Below the pieces are notes generated by a model. The model was not told where the DNA came from. It did not search any database and was given only the letters and a program-made list of their open reading frames with translations. From assembly GCA_963792485.1 (NCBI GenBank), contig CAWBWL010000009.1, forward strand, positions 235,827-299,826: a stretch of 64,000 nucleotides of DNA, read 5' to 3'. The position numbers and the translations under genes are program-made. Origin of the DNA: JANOYJ01 sp963792485 (GTDB lineage Bacteria > Pseudomonadota > Alphaproteobacteria > Rhizobiales > Rhizobiaceae). Numbering within the stretch: the stretch's first letter is position 1; each line of letters starts with the position of its first letter. Below are positions 42,671 to 52,315 of this stretch, piece by piece.

Positions 42671-43704
42671 GCGCCGCTGTTGACCCGCAATATGATTTTG
42701 CCGAATACGTCCCGGCCTTCCATGCGCGACAACGCGGTCTGGATCGAGTCAAACCCGGCTTCGGTGTCGATAATCGGCTTGACGGCCCCGGTGGCCATTT
42801 TCTGCATGGCGTTCGCCATGTTCTCCATCCGGCAGCCAAAGGAGCCGATCAGGCGCAGCTGCTGCTGGAACAGCATCATCAAATTGATCTGGGTGGACAT
42901 ACCGGACGTTGAGCCGCATGTCACCAAACGGCCGCCGCGTTTCAGCACCAGCATGGAGCCAGCCCAGGTGTCCGCGCCAACATGCTCAAAGACGACATCC
43001 ACGCCCTTCTTCCTCGTGATCTTGCGCACTTCGCCCTCAAACCGGTCTTCCCGGTAGTTGATGACATGGTCCGCGCCGAGCGCTTTGGCCTTTTCAATCT
43101 TGTCATTCGAGCCGACCGTCGTGATGACCGTGCAGCCAATGCGCTTGGCCAGCTGTATCGCTGCCGAACCAATGCCGGAGCCGCCCGCATGAATGAGAAT
43201 GGTTTCGCCCGGCTCCAGCTTTGCATTATCGAACAGCATGTGTTCGACCGTCCCGAACGTGACGGGCGCAACGGCAGCGCCGATATCAGTGACCCCGGGC
43301 GGAGCAGGTACCAGCAGCCGGGCAGGGAGGTTGATCAGTTCCTGTGCAAACCCGTCGAGGTGGAATCCGTGCACACCCTCGACATTCTCACACAGATTGT
43401 CACGCTTTTCCCGGCAAGGACGGCAAAGGCCGCAAGTTCGCGCCCCATAGATCGACACAAGCTGGCCTGGCAGAACCGCGCTGACGCCGGGTCCAAGCGC
43501 TTCCACCGTTCCGGAAGCCTCCGCGCCAATGACCAGCGGCATCTTGCGCTTGGCAAAAGCCATGCCGCGCCAGCCCCAGACATCGATGTGATTAAGCGCC
43601 ACGACATTGACGCGCACCGTCACTTCGCCCGCAGCCGGTGGCGGGGGCGGGGCGATATCGACCGTTTCCAGCCGCCGGTCTTCAATTAGCTGCAGCGCGC
43701 GCAT
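42667..43704 (-). CDS. Zinc-binding MDR alcohol dehydrogenase of the VLCFA operon
   Basis: 345 residues. Zn-MDR fold with GAEASGTVEALGPGV, the structural-zinc cysteines CGLCRPCREKRDNLC (~98-112) and the NAD(P) site IHAGGSGIGSAAIQLA (~170-185). Similar to the alcohol dehydrogenase (adh2XL) that sits between fabF1XL and lpxXL in rhizobia, where it is thought to act as an enoyl or keto reductase in making the very long acyl chain. Overlaps lpxXL (ATGA). Confidence 0.85.
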   Translation of the reverse strand: MRALQLIEDRRLETVDIAPPPPPAAGEVTVRVNVVALNHIDVWGWRGMAFAKRKMPLVIGAEASGTVEALGPGVSAVLPGQLVSIYGARTCGLCRPCREKRDNLCENVEGVHGFHLDGFAQELINLPARLLVPAPPGVTDIGAAVAPVTFGTVEHMLFDNAKLEPGETILIHAGGSGIGSAAIQLAKRIGCTVITTVGSNDKIEKAKALGADHVINYREDRFEGEVRKITRKKGVDVVFEHVGADTWAGSMLVLKRGGRLVTCGSTSGMSTQINLMMLFQQQLRLIGSFGCRMENMANAMQKMATGAVKPIIDTEAGFDSIQTALSRMEGRDVFGKIILRVNSGA

Positions 43705-43740
43705 GCGGTTCTTTCCTGCGTGAGTGTTTGCCGGGCGGCC

Positions 43741-45018
43741 TTAGAGCGGTGCCGCGCCCAAGACAAGACAGGTGTTTTGGCCGCCAAAGCCAAACGAGTT
43801 CGACAGAACCAGTTTCACCTCCTGTTTCCGGCTCTTGTTCGGCACGACGTCAAGCAGAATGGCGGGGTCGGGATTGTCGTTGTTGATCGTGGGCGGGATG
43901 ACGCCGTTTTGGATTGTCAGAAGGGAAAACACCGCTTCGACAGCGCCCGCGGCCGTCAGCGTGTGGCCGATCATGGATTTGTTGGATGAGACCGGAATGC
44001 GCGCCATCCGCTCGCCAAAGACGGAGGAGAGGGCAAGACATTCCATCTTGTCATTCTCGGGAGTCGAAGTGCCATGGGCGTTGATGTAGCTGATCTCGTC
44101 CGGACCGACGCCCGCATCTTCGAGCGCCGCGACAACCGCGCCGATGGCGGGCGAGCCGTCGGGCTTTGAGCGGGTGCGGTGAAAATCATCGGCCCGCTCG
44201 CCGCAGCCCTTGAGGATACCCAGCACTTTTGCGCCGCGTTTCACCGCGCTTTCGAGCGATTCCAACACAAGCGCGCCTGCGCCTTCCGCCATGACAAAGC
44301 CGTCGCGGTCTTTGGAAAAAGGTTTGGCGGCTTTCTCGGGGTTGGCGTTTTGCGTCGAGAGCGCGGACAAAAGCGAGAAGCGCACCAGGGCCTCCGCGCT
44401 CACAGAACCATCGGTGCCGACAGACAGGACGCGATCCGCTTCCCCGCGCCGGATTGCTTCAACGCCAAGCTGAATGGCGGTTGCGCCGGATGCGCATGCC
44501 GTGGAAAGAGTGATCGGCAATCCGCATGTTCCAAACCGCTCCTGCAGCCTGTCGGCAATCGTGCCGAATTGGGCTGCATCGAAAAACGCGCTGTGCTCAG
44601 CCTTGCGGCAGTTTGCCAAGAGAGTCTGATAGCCGGGCGCATCAGCGCCGCCGCTCTCCTGATCGATTGCAAAACGGTGCTGCCACTCTAGCTCCATCGG
44701 CGGCGCGGCGAGGAAAAGCGGGCCGCCAACATCATCCTTCAGCCCAGCCTGTTCGAGGGCTTCCGCCGCAGCCGTTTCGGCCAGCTCATAAGACAGTGCC
44801 GAGGCGCCCTTGCCGCTTTGCGGCAAGAAGTCCACCGTTCCGGCAATCACCGTTGCGAAATGATCGGTGGGGAAGCGGTTGATTTTGTGAATGCCGGATC
44901 TGCCGTCCGTCAGCGCCGCCCAATTGGCGTCACGGCCTTTGCCGAGCGAAGTTACAACGCCCATGCCGGTGACGGCGACGATGGGGCGGCCGAGGTGATC
45001 AGTGTAGGAAAGGGTCAT
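43741..45018 (-). CDS. Beta-ketoacyl-ACP synthase, catalytic partner (FabF1XL-type)
   Basis: 425 residues. KAS II fold with all three catalytic residues: Cys in LSTACASGATAIQL (~170), His in INAHGTSTPENDKME (~315) and His in NKSMIGHTLTAAGAVEAVF (~350). Extends acyl chains on AcpXL. Encoded 10 nt downstream of fabF2 and upstream of adh in the lipid A VLCFA operon. Confidence 0.92.
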   Translation of the reverse strand: MTLSYTDHLGRPIVAVTGMGVVTSLGKGRDANWAALTDGRSGIHKINRFPTDHFATVIAGTVDFLPQSGKGASALSYELAETAAAEALEQAGLKDDVGGPLFLAAPPMELEWQHRFAIDQESGGADAPGYQTLLANCRKAEHSAFFDAAQFGTIADRLQERFGTCGLPITLSTACASGATAIQLGVEAIRRGEADRVLSVGTDGSVSAEALVRFSLLSALSTQNANPEKAAKPFSKDRDGFVMAEGAGALVLESLESAVKRGAKVLGILKGCGERADDFHRTRSKPDGSPAIGAVVAALEDAGVGPDEISYINAHGTSTPENDKMECLALSSVFGERMARIPVSSNKSMIGHTLTAAGAVEAVFSLLTIQNGVIPPTINNDNPDPAILLDVVPNKSRKQEVKLVLSNSFGFGGQNTCLVLGAAPL

Positions 45019-45028
45019 GCGTTAAACC

Positions 45029-46213
45029 TCAGACTTTCGAAACCAGCGCCGCGCCTTCAGACCGCGCAAGCCCGACGGTCATCGCCAGAGCCGATGAAAT
45101 GCCGCCGTCAATATACCGCTCGGATTCTTTGTCGACAGGGGCGGGCGCCTTGCCGTTGTAGACCGAGAGTGCGGCAAGTCCGACCGCAAAGGTCATTTGG
45201 GCTTCCTTCAAATGACCTGTCAGACCGGAAAAAGCGCGAACGGCCTGCACGCCGTGAGCCTCCAGCGCCGTGCGCTCGTCGCGCGTGGCTGCATGTGCGC
45301 CTGATGCGGCGGATATCGCAACGGAGGCAGATTTGCTGGGATCAACCGCTGCCATGACACCGCCGATGGATCGCGCCAGCGCGTCATCTTTCCGGCGCAC
45401 TTGATTGCCTGCCACCGCGTCAAGCTTTGCATAAACGCGCGCACCGCGCGCTTCGGCATGACTGCGGTTTTCCAGCACCAGAAACGCACCGCCTGAGCCG
45501 GTTATGACGCCGCCGCCATCCCGGTTTCCTCTTGACCAAAGCGGCGACCAGCCCCCCCGTTGCAGATATCCGCCAAGTTCGTAGGACAAGAACACATCTT
45601 CGTGCTCGCCGTTCAACGCTCCCCCAACCAAAATGTGGGTGCTTTGGCCTGACGCGATGCGCGCGAACGCCGTTTGCAGGGCGGAAATGCCCGCGCCCTC
45701 CTCGCCCATGAAAGTGCGGGACGAGCCGGTCACGTTGTGAACAATGGAAATGTTGCCAGCCAGGAGATTGGACAGCTGCGCGAGGAACAGTGTCGGACGC
45801 AGTTCCGTTGTCAGCTTTTCATTCAGCATCAAATCGCGGTCATTGCGGCTGCGCGCGGCTTCCAGAATCTGCGTGTCAACGGCAGTGTCCCGCTCACCGC
45901 CGCCTGCGGCGATGATCATGTCCATGGTCGAGAGGAGCCCCGCGTTCTCCCTGATGCCTGCATCCGCAAGGGCGAGCCCCGCAGTGTATGTGCCAATGCG
46001 CTGCCAAGGCTCCATTTGCCGCTGGTCACCGCGCCGCGGGATTTGCAAATTCCAGTCCACCTCGCACAATGGATGCACCACATATGGCGCGAACTTTTCG
46101 GTCTCGAGCCTTGGCTCCGCGCCTTGCGAAAAGGCCTGCCAATGCGCATCCACGCCTTCGCCAAGGCAGGAGAGCAGGCCTATTCCGGAAATGACAGCGT
46201 CATGGACGGGCAT
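45029..46213 (-). CDS. Beta-ketoacyl synthase homologue without the catalytic Cys (FabF2XL-type)
   Basis: 394 residues with a KAS fold (start AVISGIGLLSCLGEGVDAHW), but the nucleophile region reads NVTGSSRTFMGEEGAG where catalytic KAS enzymes have xTACASG. The first His motif is also lost, while GHLKEAQ keeps the second His region. This is the pattern of chain-length-factor-like partners, so it probably pairs with the active FabF1XL to set the length of the very long acyl chain. The position directly after acpXL matches fabF2XL of rhizobia. Confidence 0.85.
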   Translation of the reverse strand: MPVHDAVISGIGLLSCLGEGVDAHWQAFSQGAEPRLETEKFAPYVVHPLCEVDWNLQIPRRGDQRQMEPWQRIGTYTAGLALADAGIRENAGLLSTMDMIIAAGGGERDTAVDTQILEAARSRNDRDLMLNEKLTTELRPTLFLAQLSNLLAGNISIVHNVTGSSRTFMGEEGAGISALQTAFARIASGQSTHILVGGALNGEHEDVFLSYELGGYLQRGGWSPLWSRGNRDGGGVITGSGGAFLVLENRSHAEARGARVYAKLDAVAGNQVRRKDDALARSIGGVMAAVDPSKSASVAISAASGAHAATRDERTALEAHGVQAVRAFSGLTGHLKEAQMTFAVGLAALSVYNGKAPAPVDKESERYIDGGISSALAMTVGLARSEGAALVSKV

Positions 46214-46228
46214 GGAGCTTGCCGTGCG

Positions 46229-46510
46229 TCAGGCTTTTTTCGCCGCAGCCAGCTCGTCGATCTTGGCGCAGAGATTTTTCAGGACGAAGTATTCTTCCGT
46301 CGGCGCCTTTCCTTCGTTCACATCCTGCGTCCACTGCTCAAGCGGAATCTTGATGCCAAACGCCTTGTCGATGGCAAAAACGATGTCGAGAAAGTCAAGG
46401 CTGTCAATGCCAAGATCATCAATCGTGTGGCTCTCGGGCGTGATCGTCTCACGGTCGATCTCGCTGGTCTGGGCAATGATATCGGCAACTTTGTCGAATG
46501 TGGACGCCAC
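46229..46510 (-). CDS. acpXL: Acyl carrier protein AcpXL
   Basis: 93 residues. The phosphopantetheine attachment serine lies in DLGIDSLDFLDIVFAID (Ser ~37), and the long C-terminal part (EQWTQDVNEGKAPTEEYF, NLCAKIDELAAAKKA) distinguishes AcpXL from the housekeeping ACP. It carries the 27-hydroxyoctacosanoyl chain for lipid A. First gene of the operon. In rhizobia fabZXL follows it; here fabF2 follows after only 15 nt. Confidence 0.93.
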   Translation of the reverse strand: MASTFDKVADIIAQTSEIDRETITPESHTIDDLGIDSLDFLDIVFAIDKAFGIKIPLEQWTQDVNEGKAPTEEYFVLKNLCAKIDELAAAKKA

Positions 46511-46775
46511 TTGGGAAACCTCGTTTTATCTGCTGTCATGTCCGGGTTTGACCCCGGCATTCTGATTTGTGCGCGCTGTCTAGCGGTTTTTGGTTGGAGA
46601 AGAAAGCCTCTAACACCCCGGTTCCCACGGCGCATATCTCGCTATGCAAGTGACTTTGCGGGACTCTTAGTGGCCCTTGGATTTGCACGCCCCCTTGTCT
46701 TTTCAGCGCCAGTGTCAGAAACCAAGCGCTTCTAATTCAGCGCACAATGCCAGAGACGCTTCAGGGAGTTCATCG

Positions 46776-48233
46776 ATGTCCAAGAAATTCAGCGATTATT
46801 TGAAGCAAGCCAACTTGATTAATGGTCAGTGGATTGCCGCTGATTCCGGCAAGACATTTGATGTCACCAATCCCGCGTCCGGCAAGGTTCTTGGCACAGT
46901 GCCGCGTTCCGGTGCTGGCGAGACCCGGCGCGCGATCGAAGCTGCCCAGAACGCATTTGATCCCTGGCGCAAGCGCACGGCGTCTGACCGGTCCAAGCTT
47001 CTGCGCAAGCTGCATGACGCGATGATGGACAATATCGACGCGCTCGCCGAGCTTTTGACCATGGAGCAGGGCAAGTCGCTGGCCGAGGCCAAGGGCGAGC
47101 TGACTTCGGGCGCGAGCTATGTCCTTTGGTTCGCCGAAGAGTGCAGGCGCATTTATGGCGATATCGTGCCTTCGCCCTGGGCAGACCGGCGCATCATGGT
47201 GACAAAAGAGCCTGTCGGGGTGATTGCGGCGATCACGCCGTGGAATTTTCCCTCATCAATGCTGGCGCGCAAGCTCGCCCCGGCGCTCGCCGCCGGCTGC
47301 ACGGCAGTGGTCAAACCAGCCTCGCAGACGCCTTATTCCGCGCTCGCCTGGGGCGTGCTGGCGGAAGAGGTCGGCATTCCCGCAGGCGTTATCAACATTG
47401 TGACCGGTCCAGCGGCGGAGATTGGTGGGGAGATCACCAAGAACCCGCTGGTGCGCAAGATCACGTTCACGGGCTCCACTGAAGTCGGCAAGGTGCTGAT
47501 CCGCCAAGCGGCGGGCACGGTGAAGAAGGTTTCGATGGAACTCGGCGGCAATGCGCCGTTCATCGTATTTGATGATGCCGACCTTGAACGCGTCATCCCC
47601 GGCGCGATGCTGTCGAAATACCGCAATTCCGGCCAGACCTGCGTGTGCACAAACCGCTTTTATGTGCAGGCGAAAATCTACAACAAATTTGTCGAGCGCC
47701 TGACCGAGGCGACGGAATCGCTGAAGATTGGCTCGGGGCTTGAGGCCGGTGTGCAGCAGGGGCCGATGATCGATATGAAGGCGGTCGAGAAGGTCGAGGA
47801 GCTGATTGCCGACGCGGTGAAGAAGGGCGGCAGACTGACGACCGGCGGCAAGCGGCACAAGCTCGGCGGCACATTCTTCGAACCCACCGTCATTGCCGAC
47901 GCCAAGCTGCGCATGCGCGTGACCAAGGAAGAAATATTCGGCCCTGTCTCGCCGGTTTACAAGTTCAAGAGCGAAGACGAAGTCATTGAAATTGCTAACA
48001 ATACCGAATTCGGCCTGGCAGCGTATGTCTACACGTCTGACCTCGGACGCTCGTTCCGCATGATGGAAGCGCTGAAATACGGCATGATCGGCATCAATGA
48101 GGGCCTCATCACCACGCCCGAAGCGCCGTTCGGCGGTTTGAAAGAATCCGGCCTCGGCAAAGAAGGCGGCTATCAGGGCATAGAGGACTATCTTGACACC
48201 AAATATGTCTGTCTTGGCGGGTTGGGCGTATAG
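46776..48233 (+). CDS. gabD: NAD(P)-dependent succinate-semialdehyde dehydrogenase
   Basis: 485 residues from ATG 46776 (GGGAG 8 nt upstream; an in-frame ATG at 46677 adds 33 unlikely residues). Aldehyde dehydrogenase fold: ITPWNFPSSMLARKLAPALA, FTGSTEVGK, catalytic Glu in MELGGNAPFIVFDDADL and catalytic Cys in YRNSGQTCVCTNRF. The sequence is close to the GabD group, which oxidises succinate semialdehyde from GABA to succinate. No gabT lies nearby, although the aminotransferase at 1.9 kb could supply similar aldehydes. Confidence 0.9.
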   Translation: MSKKFSDYLKQANLINGQWIAADSGKTFDVTNPASGKVLGTVPRSGAGETRRAIEAAQNAFDPWRKRTASDRSKLLRKLHDAMMDNIDALAELLTMEQGKSLAEAKGELTSGASYVLWFAEECRRIYGDIVPSPWADRRIMVTKEPVGVIAAITPWNFPSSMLARKLAPALAAGCTAVVKPASQTPYSALAWGVLAEEVGIPAGVINIVTGPAAEIGGEITKNPLVRKITFTGSTEVGKVLIRQAAGTVKKVSMELGGNAPFIVFDDADLERVIPGAMLSKYRNSGQTCVCTNRFYVQAKIYNKFVERLTEATESLKIGSGLEAGVQQGPMIDMKAVEKVEELIADAVKKGGRLTTGGKRHKLGGTFFEPTVIADAKLRMRVTKEEIFGPVSPVYKFKSEDEVIEIANNTEFGLAAYVYTSDLGRSFRMMEALKYGMIGINEGLITTPEAPFGGLKESGLGKEGGYQGIEDYLDTKYVCLGGLGV

Positions 48234-48265
48234 CGGCAGCTGCAGGACAGCGTCAGGGGCGCATA

Positions 48266-49276
48266 ATGGACATTTTTGGGACAATGCCCGATGGCGAGCC
48301 GGTCGGCTCCGTTGAGATAGCAGGGGGAGGGCTCAAGGCGACGATTCTCAGCTATGGCTCGCTGCTCTACGACCTGCGCCTCAAGGATCATGACGCGCCT
48401 CTGGTGCTGGCTTACGGGGATTTTGCTGATTACCTTGCCCATTCCCCCTATCTCGGCGCCAATTGCGGGCGCTCTATCAACCGCATCCGCAGCGGCGTGC
48501 TGACGATTGACGGCGTAACGCATCAGCTTGAGAAGAATTTCCTCGGTCAGCACAATCTGCATGGCGGCACAAATGGCATTGGCACCCGGAACTGGACCTT
48601 TGCCGCGGTCTCCAACGACGAAGCGGTTCTGGAAATCCGCTGCCCGAACGGCAATATGGGCTTTCCCGGCAATCTGGACATCCGCGCGACCTACCGGCTC
48701 TCCGGCAAAGGCATCTTGTCGATCACGCTTGAAGCGGTGAGCGACAAACCGACGCTCTGCAATCTGTCGCACCATTCCTATTTCAATCTCGAAGATGGCG
48801 GCCGCTCCTCCATTCTTGACCACGCCCTGCAGATCAATGCCGCAGCCTATACGCCCGTGGATGAAAGCCTTATTCCGGACGGGCGCGTTTTGCCGGTGGC
48901 GGGCACAGACTTTGATTTCCGTCAGTCCCGCAAGATCAGGCGCGCGCAAGACGGGACTCAAGTCGTCTATGACTGCAATTTCTGTCTCTCGGCCGCGCGC
49001 AGCGAGGACTTGCGGCTTGCGGCACGCGTGCAGGCGCCCGGTTCCGGCATTGCCATGGAATGCTGGACGGGCGAGCCCGGCGTTCAGTTCTACGCGGGCA
49101 ACACCATGGCGCGGCCAGCGCTGTCGCCCGGCGGTTTTGCCTATCAGGCCTATTCCGGCTTCTGCCTTGAAACACAGATCTGGCCCAATTCGCCGCAATA
49201 TCCCTATTTTCCGCAAGCCATTCTGCGGCCGGGCGAAATCTCCCGCCAGATCACTCAATATCGCTTCTCGCGATGA
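48266..49276 (+). CDS. galM: Aldose 1-epimerase
   Basis: 336 residues of the galactose mutarotase family. Characteristic pieces are NRIRSGVLTIDG, NLHGGTNGIGTRNW, LSHHSYFNLEDGG (catalytic His) and FCLETQIWPNSPQYPYFPQAIL with the catalytic Glu (split). Interconverts alpha and beta anomers of aldoses in the cytoplasm. Follows gabD by 32 nt on the same strand. Confidence 0.9.
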   Translation: MDIFGTMPDGEPVGSVEIAGGGLKATILSYGSLLYDLRLKDHDAPLVLAYGDFADYLAHSPYLGANCGRSINRIRSGVLTIDGVTHQLEKNFLGQHNLHGGTNGIGTRNWTFAAVSNDEAVLEIRCPNGNMGFPGNLDIRATYRLSGKGILSITLEAVSDKPTLCNLSHHSYFNLEDGGRSSILDHALQINAAAYTPVDESLIPDGRVLPVAGTDFDFRQSRKIRRAQDGTQVVYDCNFCLSAARSEDLRLAARVQAPGSGIAMECWTGEPGVQFYAGNTMARPALSPGGFAYQAYSGFCLETQIWPNSPQYPYFPQAILRPGEISRQITQYRFSR

Positions 49277-49374
49277 ATGCGCGCTAACTCATACCTTAAG
49301 TTGTTGTTTGTGTTAGGTTTCCGTTGATGGCCATGATTATGTGCCTTTCCGATAGGCAAAAAATAGCCTAGGAT

Positions 49375-50178
49375 ATGGCGGCGCTGTCCGGTCAAGGCGC
49401 GATTGCTGTTGACCTTCAGCAGGCCAATAAGAAGAAGTTCGGGAGCGGGGCGAAGATGGACCAGAAGGCGGCGAAGAGGGCGAGCGCGTCCAAACTGGAG
49501 GCCGCTGAGTCCGGCGAGGAAATCCGCAGGGAGCTGGAAGAGCTCACCGAGCTTTACCGGTTCAAATATTTCGCCCTCGCCACCGTGCCCAATGATGGCG
49601 GGCGGCTGTTCACCGACGATGTTCTGTTCTCCAGCTGGCCGGCCGAGCTCATCCATCAGTTCGATCAGCTTAATCTCGCCGGCGGCATCATCGAATATGT
49701 GATGCACTCGACCATTCCGCTGCAGCTGGATCTTGACGAATTCACCAAAGTCGTGCCGCCGGAAATCGCCGAGGACACCCGCGCGCTGCTCGGCAGTTAT
49801 GGCATTAGCCGCTCAGTCATTTTCCCGGTCCACAACAAGGACGGGTCCAAGGCAAAGGTCACGTTTGAGGGCAATCGCGACTTCGTCGATGATCATGACC
49901 TTGCCACGCTGCATCTGCGCTCGATTAATCTGTTCAGCCGCTATGTCGACATGGTCAACCGCAAGCCGGAGGAAAAACACATCCGCTTCCTCACCGTGCG
50001 CGAGCGCGAGTGCCTTAAATGGATCGCCGACGGCAAGACCAGCATAGAGGTCGGCGAGATCATGACGCTGTCCGAACACACGGTCACGCATTACCTGACC
50101 AACGCCGTCATAAAGCTGAACGCCACCAACCGCGTCAACGCGGTGGCCATCGCCATGCGGCTGAATTTGCTCAGCTGA
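49375..50178 (+). CDS. LuxR-family regulator with autoinducer-binding-like domain
   Basis: 267 residues from ATG 49375; ATG 49456 (preceded by GGGAG) is an equally good start and would give about 240 residues, the usual LuxR length. The N-terminal half fits the autoinducer-binding fold (YRFKYFALATVPND, DDVLFSSWPAELI, ...SVIFPVHNKDG). The C-terminal LuxR helix-turn-helix is LTVRERECLKWIADGKTSIEVGEIMTLSEHTVTHYLTNAVIKL (quoted in parts: LTVRERECLKW, LSEHTVTHYL). There is no luxI-type synthase in the window, so it would be a solo receptor or a ligand-free regulator. Confidence 0.82.
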   Translation: MAALSGQGAIAVDLQQANKKKFGSGAKMDQKAAKRASASKLEAAESGEEIRRELEELTELYRFKYFALATVPNDGGRLFTDDVLFSSWPAELIHQFDQLNLAGGIIEYVMHSTIPLQLDLDEFTKVVPPEIAEDTRALLGSYGISRSVIFPVHNKDGSKAKVTFEGNRDFVDDHDLATLHLRSINLFSRYVDMVNRKPEEKHIRFLTVRERECLKWIADGKTSIEVGEIMTLSEHTVTHYLTNAVIKLNATNRVNAVAIAMRLNLLS

Positions 50179-50268
50179 GGCCGCTTAATGCTCCTCCTAA
50201 AGACGCACTTTGCAGTCACTCGCGCTTTGCATTAGTTTGCGCGGCAAAGAGCAACGTCCGGGGGAAAC

Positions 50269-51802
50269 GTGCAAAATAATCTTGAGGAACTCGACTCCCG
50301 CCGCGCCCAGGCCCGCCTCGGCGGTGGCCAATCCCGCATCGACGCGCAGCATGCCCGCGGCAAGCTCACGGCGCGCGAGCGCGTGGAGCTTCTGCTCGAT
50401 GAGGGATCGTTCGAGGAGTACGACATGTTCGTCACGCACCGGGCGGTGGATTTCGGCATGGCGCAGACGAAGGTGCCGGGCGACGGGGTGGTCATCGGCT
50501 GGGGCACGGTGAACGGGCGGATGGTGTTTGTGTTCAGCCAGGATTTCACCGTGTTTGGCGGCTCGCTGTCGGAGACGCATGCGGGCAAAATCTGCAAGAT
50601 CATGGACATGGCGATGAAGACCGGCGCGCCGGTCATTGGCATTAATGATTCCGGCGGGGCGCGGATTCAGGAGGGGGTGGCTTCGCTCGGCGGCTATGCG
50701 GATGTGTTCCAGAAAAATGTGCTGGCGTCCGGCGTCGTGCCGCAGATTTCGATGATCATGGGGCCGTGCGCGGGCGGGGCGGTCTATTCGCCGGCCATGA
50801 CCGATTTCATCTTCATGGTGCGGGACACCAGCTATATGTTCGTCACCGGGCCGGACGTGGTGAAGACCGTCACCAACGAGATCGTCACCGCCGAGGAGCT
50901 GGGCGGGGCGAAGACGCACACGGCCAAAAGCTCGGTGGCGGACGGGGCGTTTGACAATGATGTCGAGGCCTTGGCGGCGCTGCGCCGCTTCATCGACTTC
51001 CTGCCGCTTGAACAACCGCGAAAAGCCGCCGGTGCGCCCGTTCTTCGATGATCCGGCGCGGCTCGACATGTCGCTCGACACGCTGATCCCGGACAATCCG
51101 AACAAGCCCTATGACATGCACGAGCTGATCGGCAAGATCGCCGACGAGGGCGACTTCTTCGAAATCCAGCGCGACTTCGCCCGCAACATCATCACCTGTT
51201 TCATCCGCATTGAAGGCTCCACCGTCGGCGTCGTCGCCAACCAGCCAATGGTGCTGGCCGGGTGTCTCGACATCAACGCCTCGCGCAAGGCCGCCCGTTT
51301 CGTGCGCTTCTGCGACGCGTTCAACATCCCGATCCTGACGCTGGTCGATGTGCCGGGCTTCCTGCCGGGCACGGCGCAGGAATTCGGCGGCATCATCAAG
51401 CATGGCGCGAAGCTCCTCTTCGCCTATGGCGAGGCGACGGTGCCGAAGGTGACGCTCATCACCCGCAAAGCCTATGGCGGCGCCTATGACGTGATGGCCT
51501 CCAAACATCTGCGCGGCGACATCAACTACGCCTGGCCGAGCGCCGAAATCGCCGTGATGGGCGCAAAGGGCGCGGCGGAAATCATCTACCGCTCGGAGCT
51601 CGCCGACAAAGACAAGATCGCCGCCCGCACCGCCGACTACGAAAAGCGCTTCGCCAACCCGTTCGTGGCGGCGGAGCGGGGGTTCATCGACGATGTGATC
51701 ATGCCGCATTCAACGCGGAAGAGGGTGGCGCGGGCGTTTGCGAGTTTGCGGAACAAGGTGCTGGAGAATCCTTGGAAGAAGCATGATAATATTCCGCTGT
51801 GA
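50269..51802 (+). CDS. pccB: Propionyl-CoA carboxylase beta chain (one frameshift)
   Basis: Carboxyltransferase subunit that makes methylmalonyl-CoA from propionyl-CoA with PccA. GTG 50269 follows GGGGG. The first frame (50269-51051) carries the N-half (GINDSGGARIQEGVASLGGYA, MGPCAGGAVYSPAMTDF quoted in part). At about 51010 an extra base breaks it, and the second frame takes up NNREKPPVRPFFDDPARLD and runs to 51802 with DVPGFLPGTAQEFGGIIKHG and KAYGGAYDVMASKHL. Removing one base (CTTGAAC to CTGAAC) restores a ~510-residue protein. Probable sequencing indel rather than decay, as both halves are fully conserved. Confidence 0.92.
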
Positions 51803-51806
51803 CGAT

Positions 51807-51950
51807 CTCCCTCACCTGTTCCGCTGCGCGGAACTGTCGCTCTCCCCGCGGGGGAGAGGCGAAGGGGCGGCGGCCTTTCTTTCAACCCTCTCCAACCCGC
51901 TAGGAGCGAGATCGGACGGTTTGCGCAAGCGATAACCAGGTGAGGGAGAG
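51807..51950. repeat. Intergenic inverted repeat (type 2) after pccB
   Basis: Outer arms CTCCCTCACCTG (51807-51818) and CAGGTGAGGGAG (51937-51948) enclose an inner palindrome CTCTCCCCGCGGGGGAGAG near 51840-51858. The style is that of widespread rhizobial intergenic repeats. It fills the gap between pccB and the next gene and may double as its terminator. Confidence 0.75.
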
Positions 51951-52005
51951 TCTAACTGGCGCGTTCGAAGAAGGCGAGCCTCGCCGTTATGAAAAGAGAG
52001 TGTCC

Positions 52006-52305
52006 ATGCCCGATTTCCTCTTCTTCATGCACAATGACGCCCCAGGCGAGCGCGCCGAAGGCACTGGGACACTCTACCTTTCCACCCTCGAAGCCTCCGG
52101 CCATCTGCGCGGCGGCAGCGCGATTGGGGATGGGGTATGTGTGCGCAGAGACGGAAAGCCGGTTGCCACCGCCGCGCATCTGAGCGGGTTTGTGCGCATC
52201 GAGGCCGCCAGCATGGAGGAAGCGCAGCGGCTCTTGGCGGGCAACCTCCCCGTGTTCGAAGCGGGCGGGACGGTGGAAATCCGCACACTGCCCGTCACGG
52301 GCTGA
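52006..52305 (+). CDS. YciI-like (DGPF) family protein
   Basis: 99 residues from ATG 52006 (GAGAG upstream). Ferredoxin-like YCII-type fold: FLFFMHNDAP start, GTLYLSTLEASGHLRGGSAI, VCVRRDGKPVATAAHLSGFVRIEA (split) and a late AQRLLAGNLPVFEAGGTVEIR. Role unknown; such small proteins often sit beside sigma-factor or catabolic genes. It is followed by a GNAT gene after 10 nt. Confidence 0.7.
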   Translation: MPDFLFFMHNDAPGERAEGTGTLYLSTLEASGHLRGGSAIGDGVCVRRDGKPVATAAHLSGFVRIEAASMEEAQRLLAGNLPVFEAGGTVEIRTLPVTG

Positions 52306-52315
52306 CGGCATCTCC

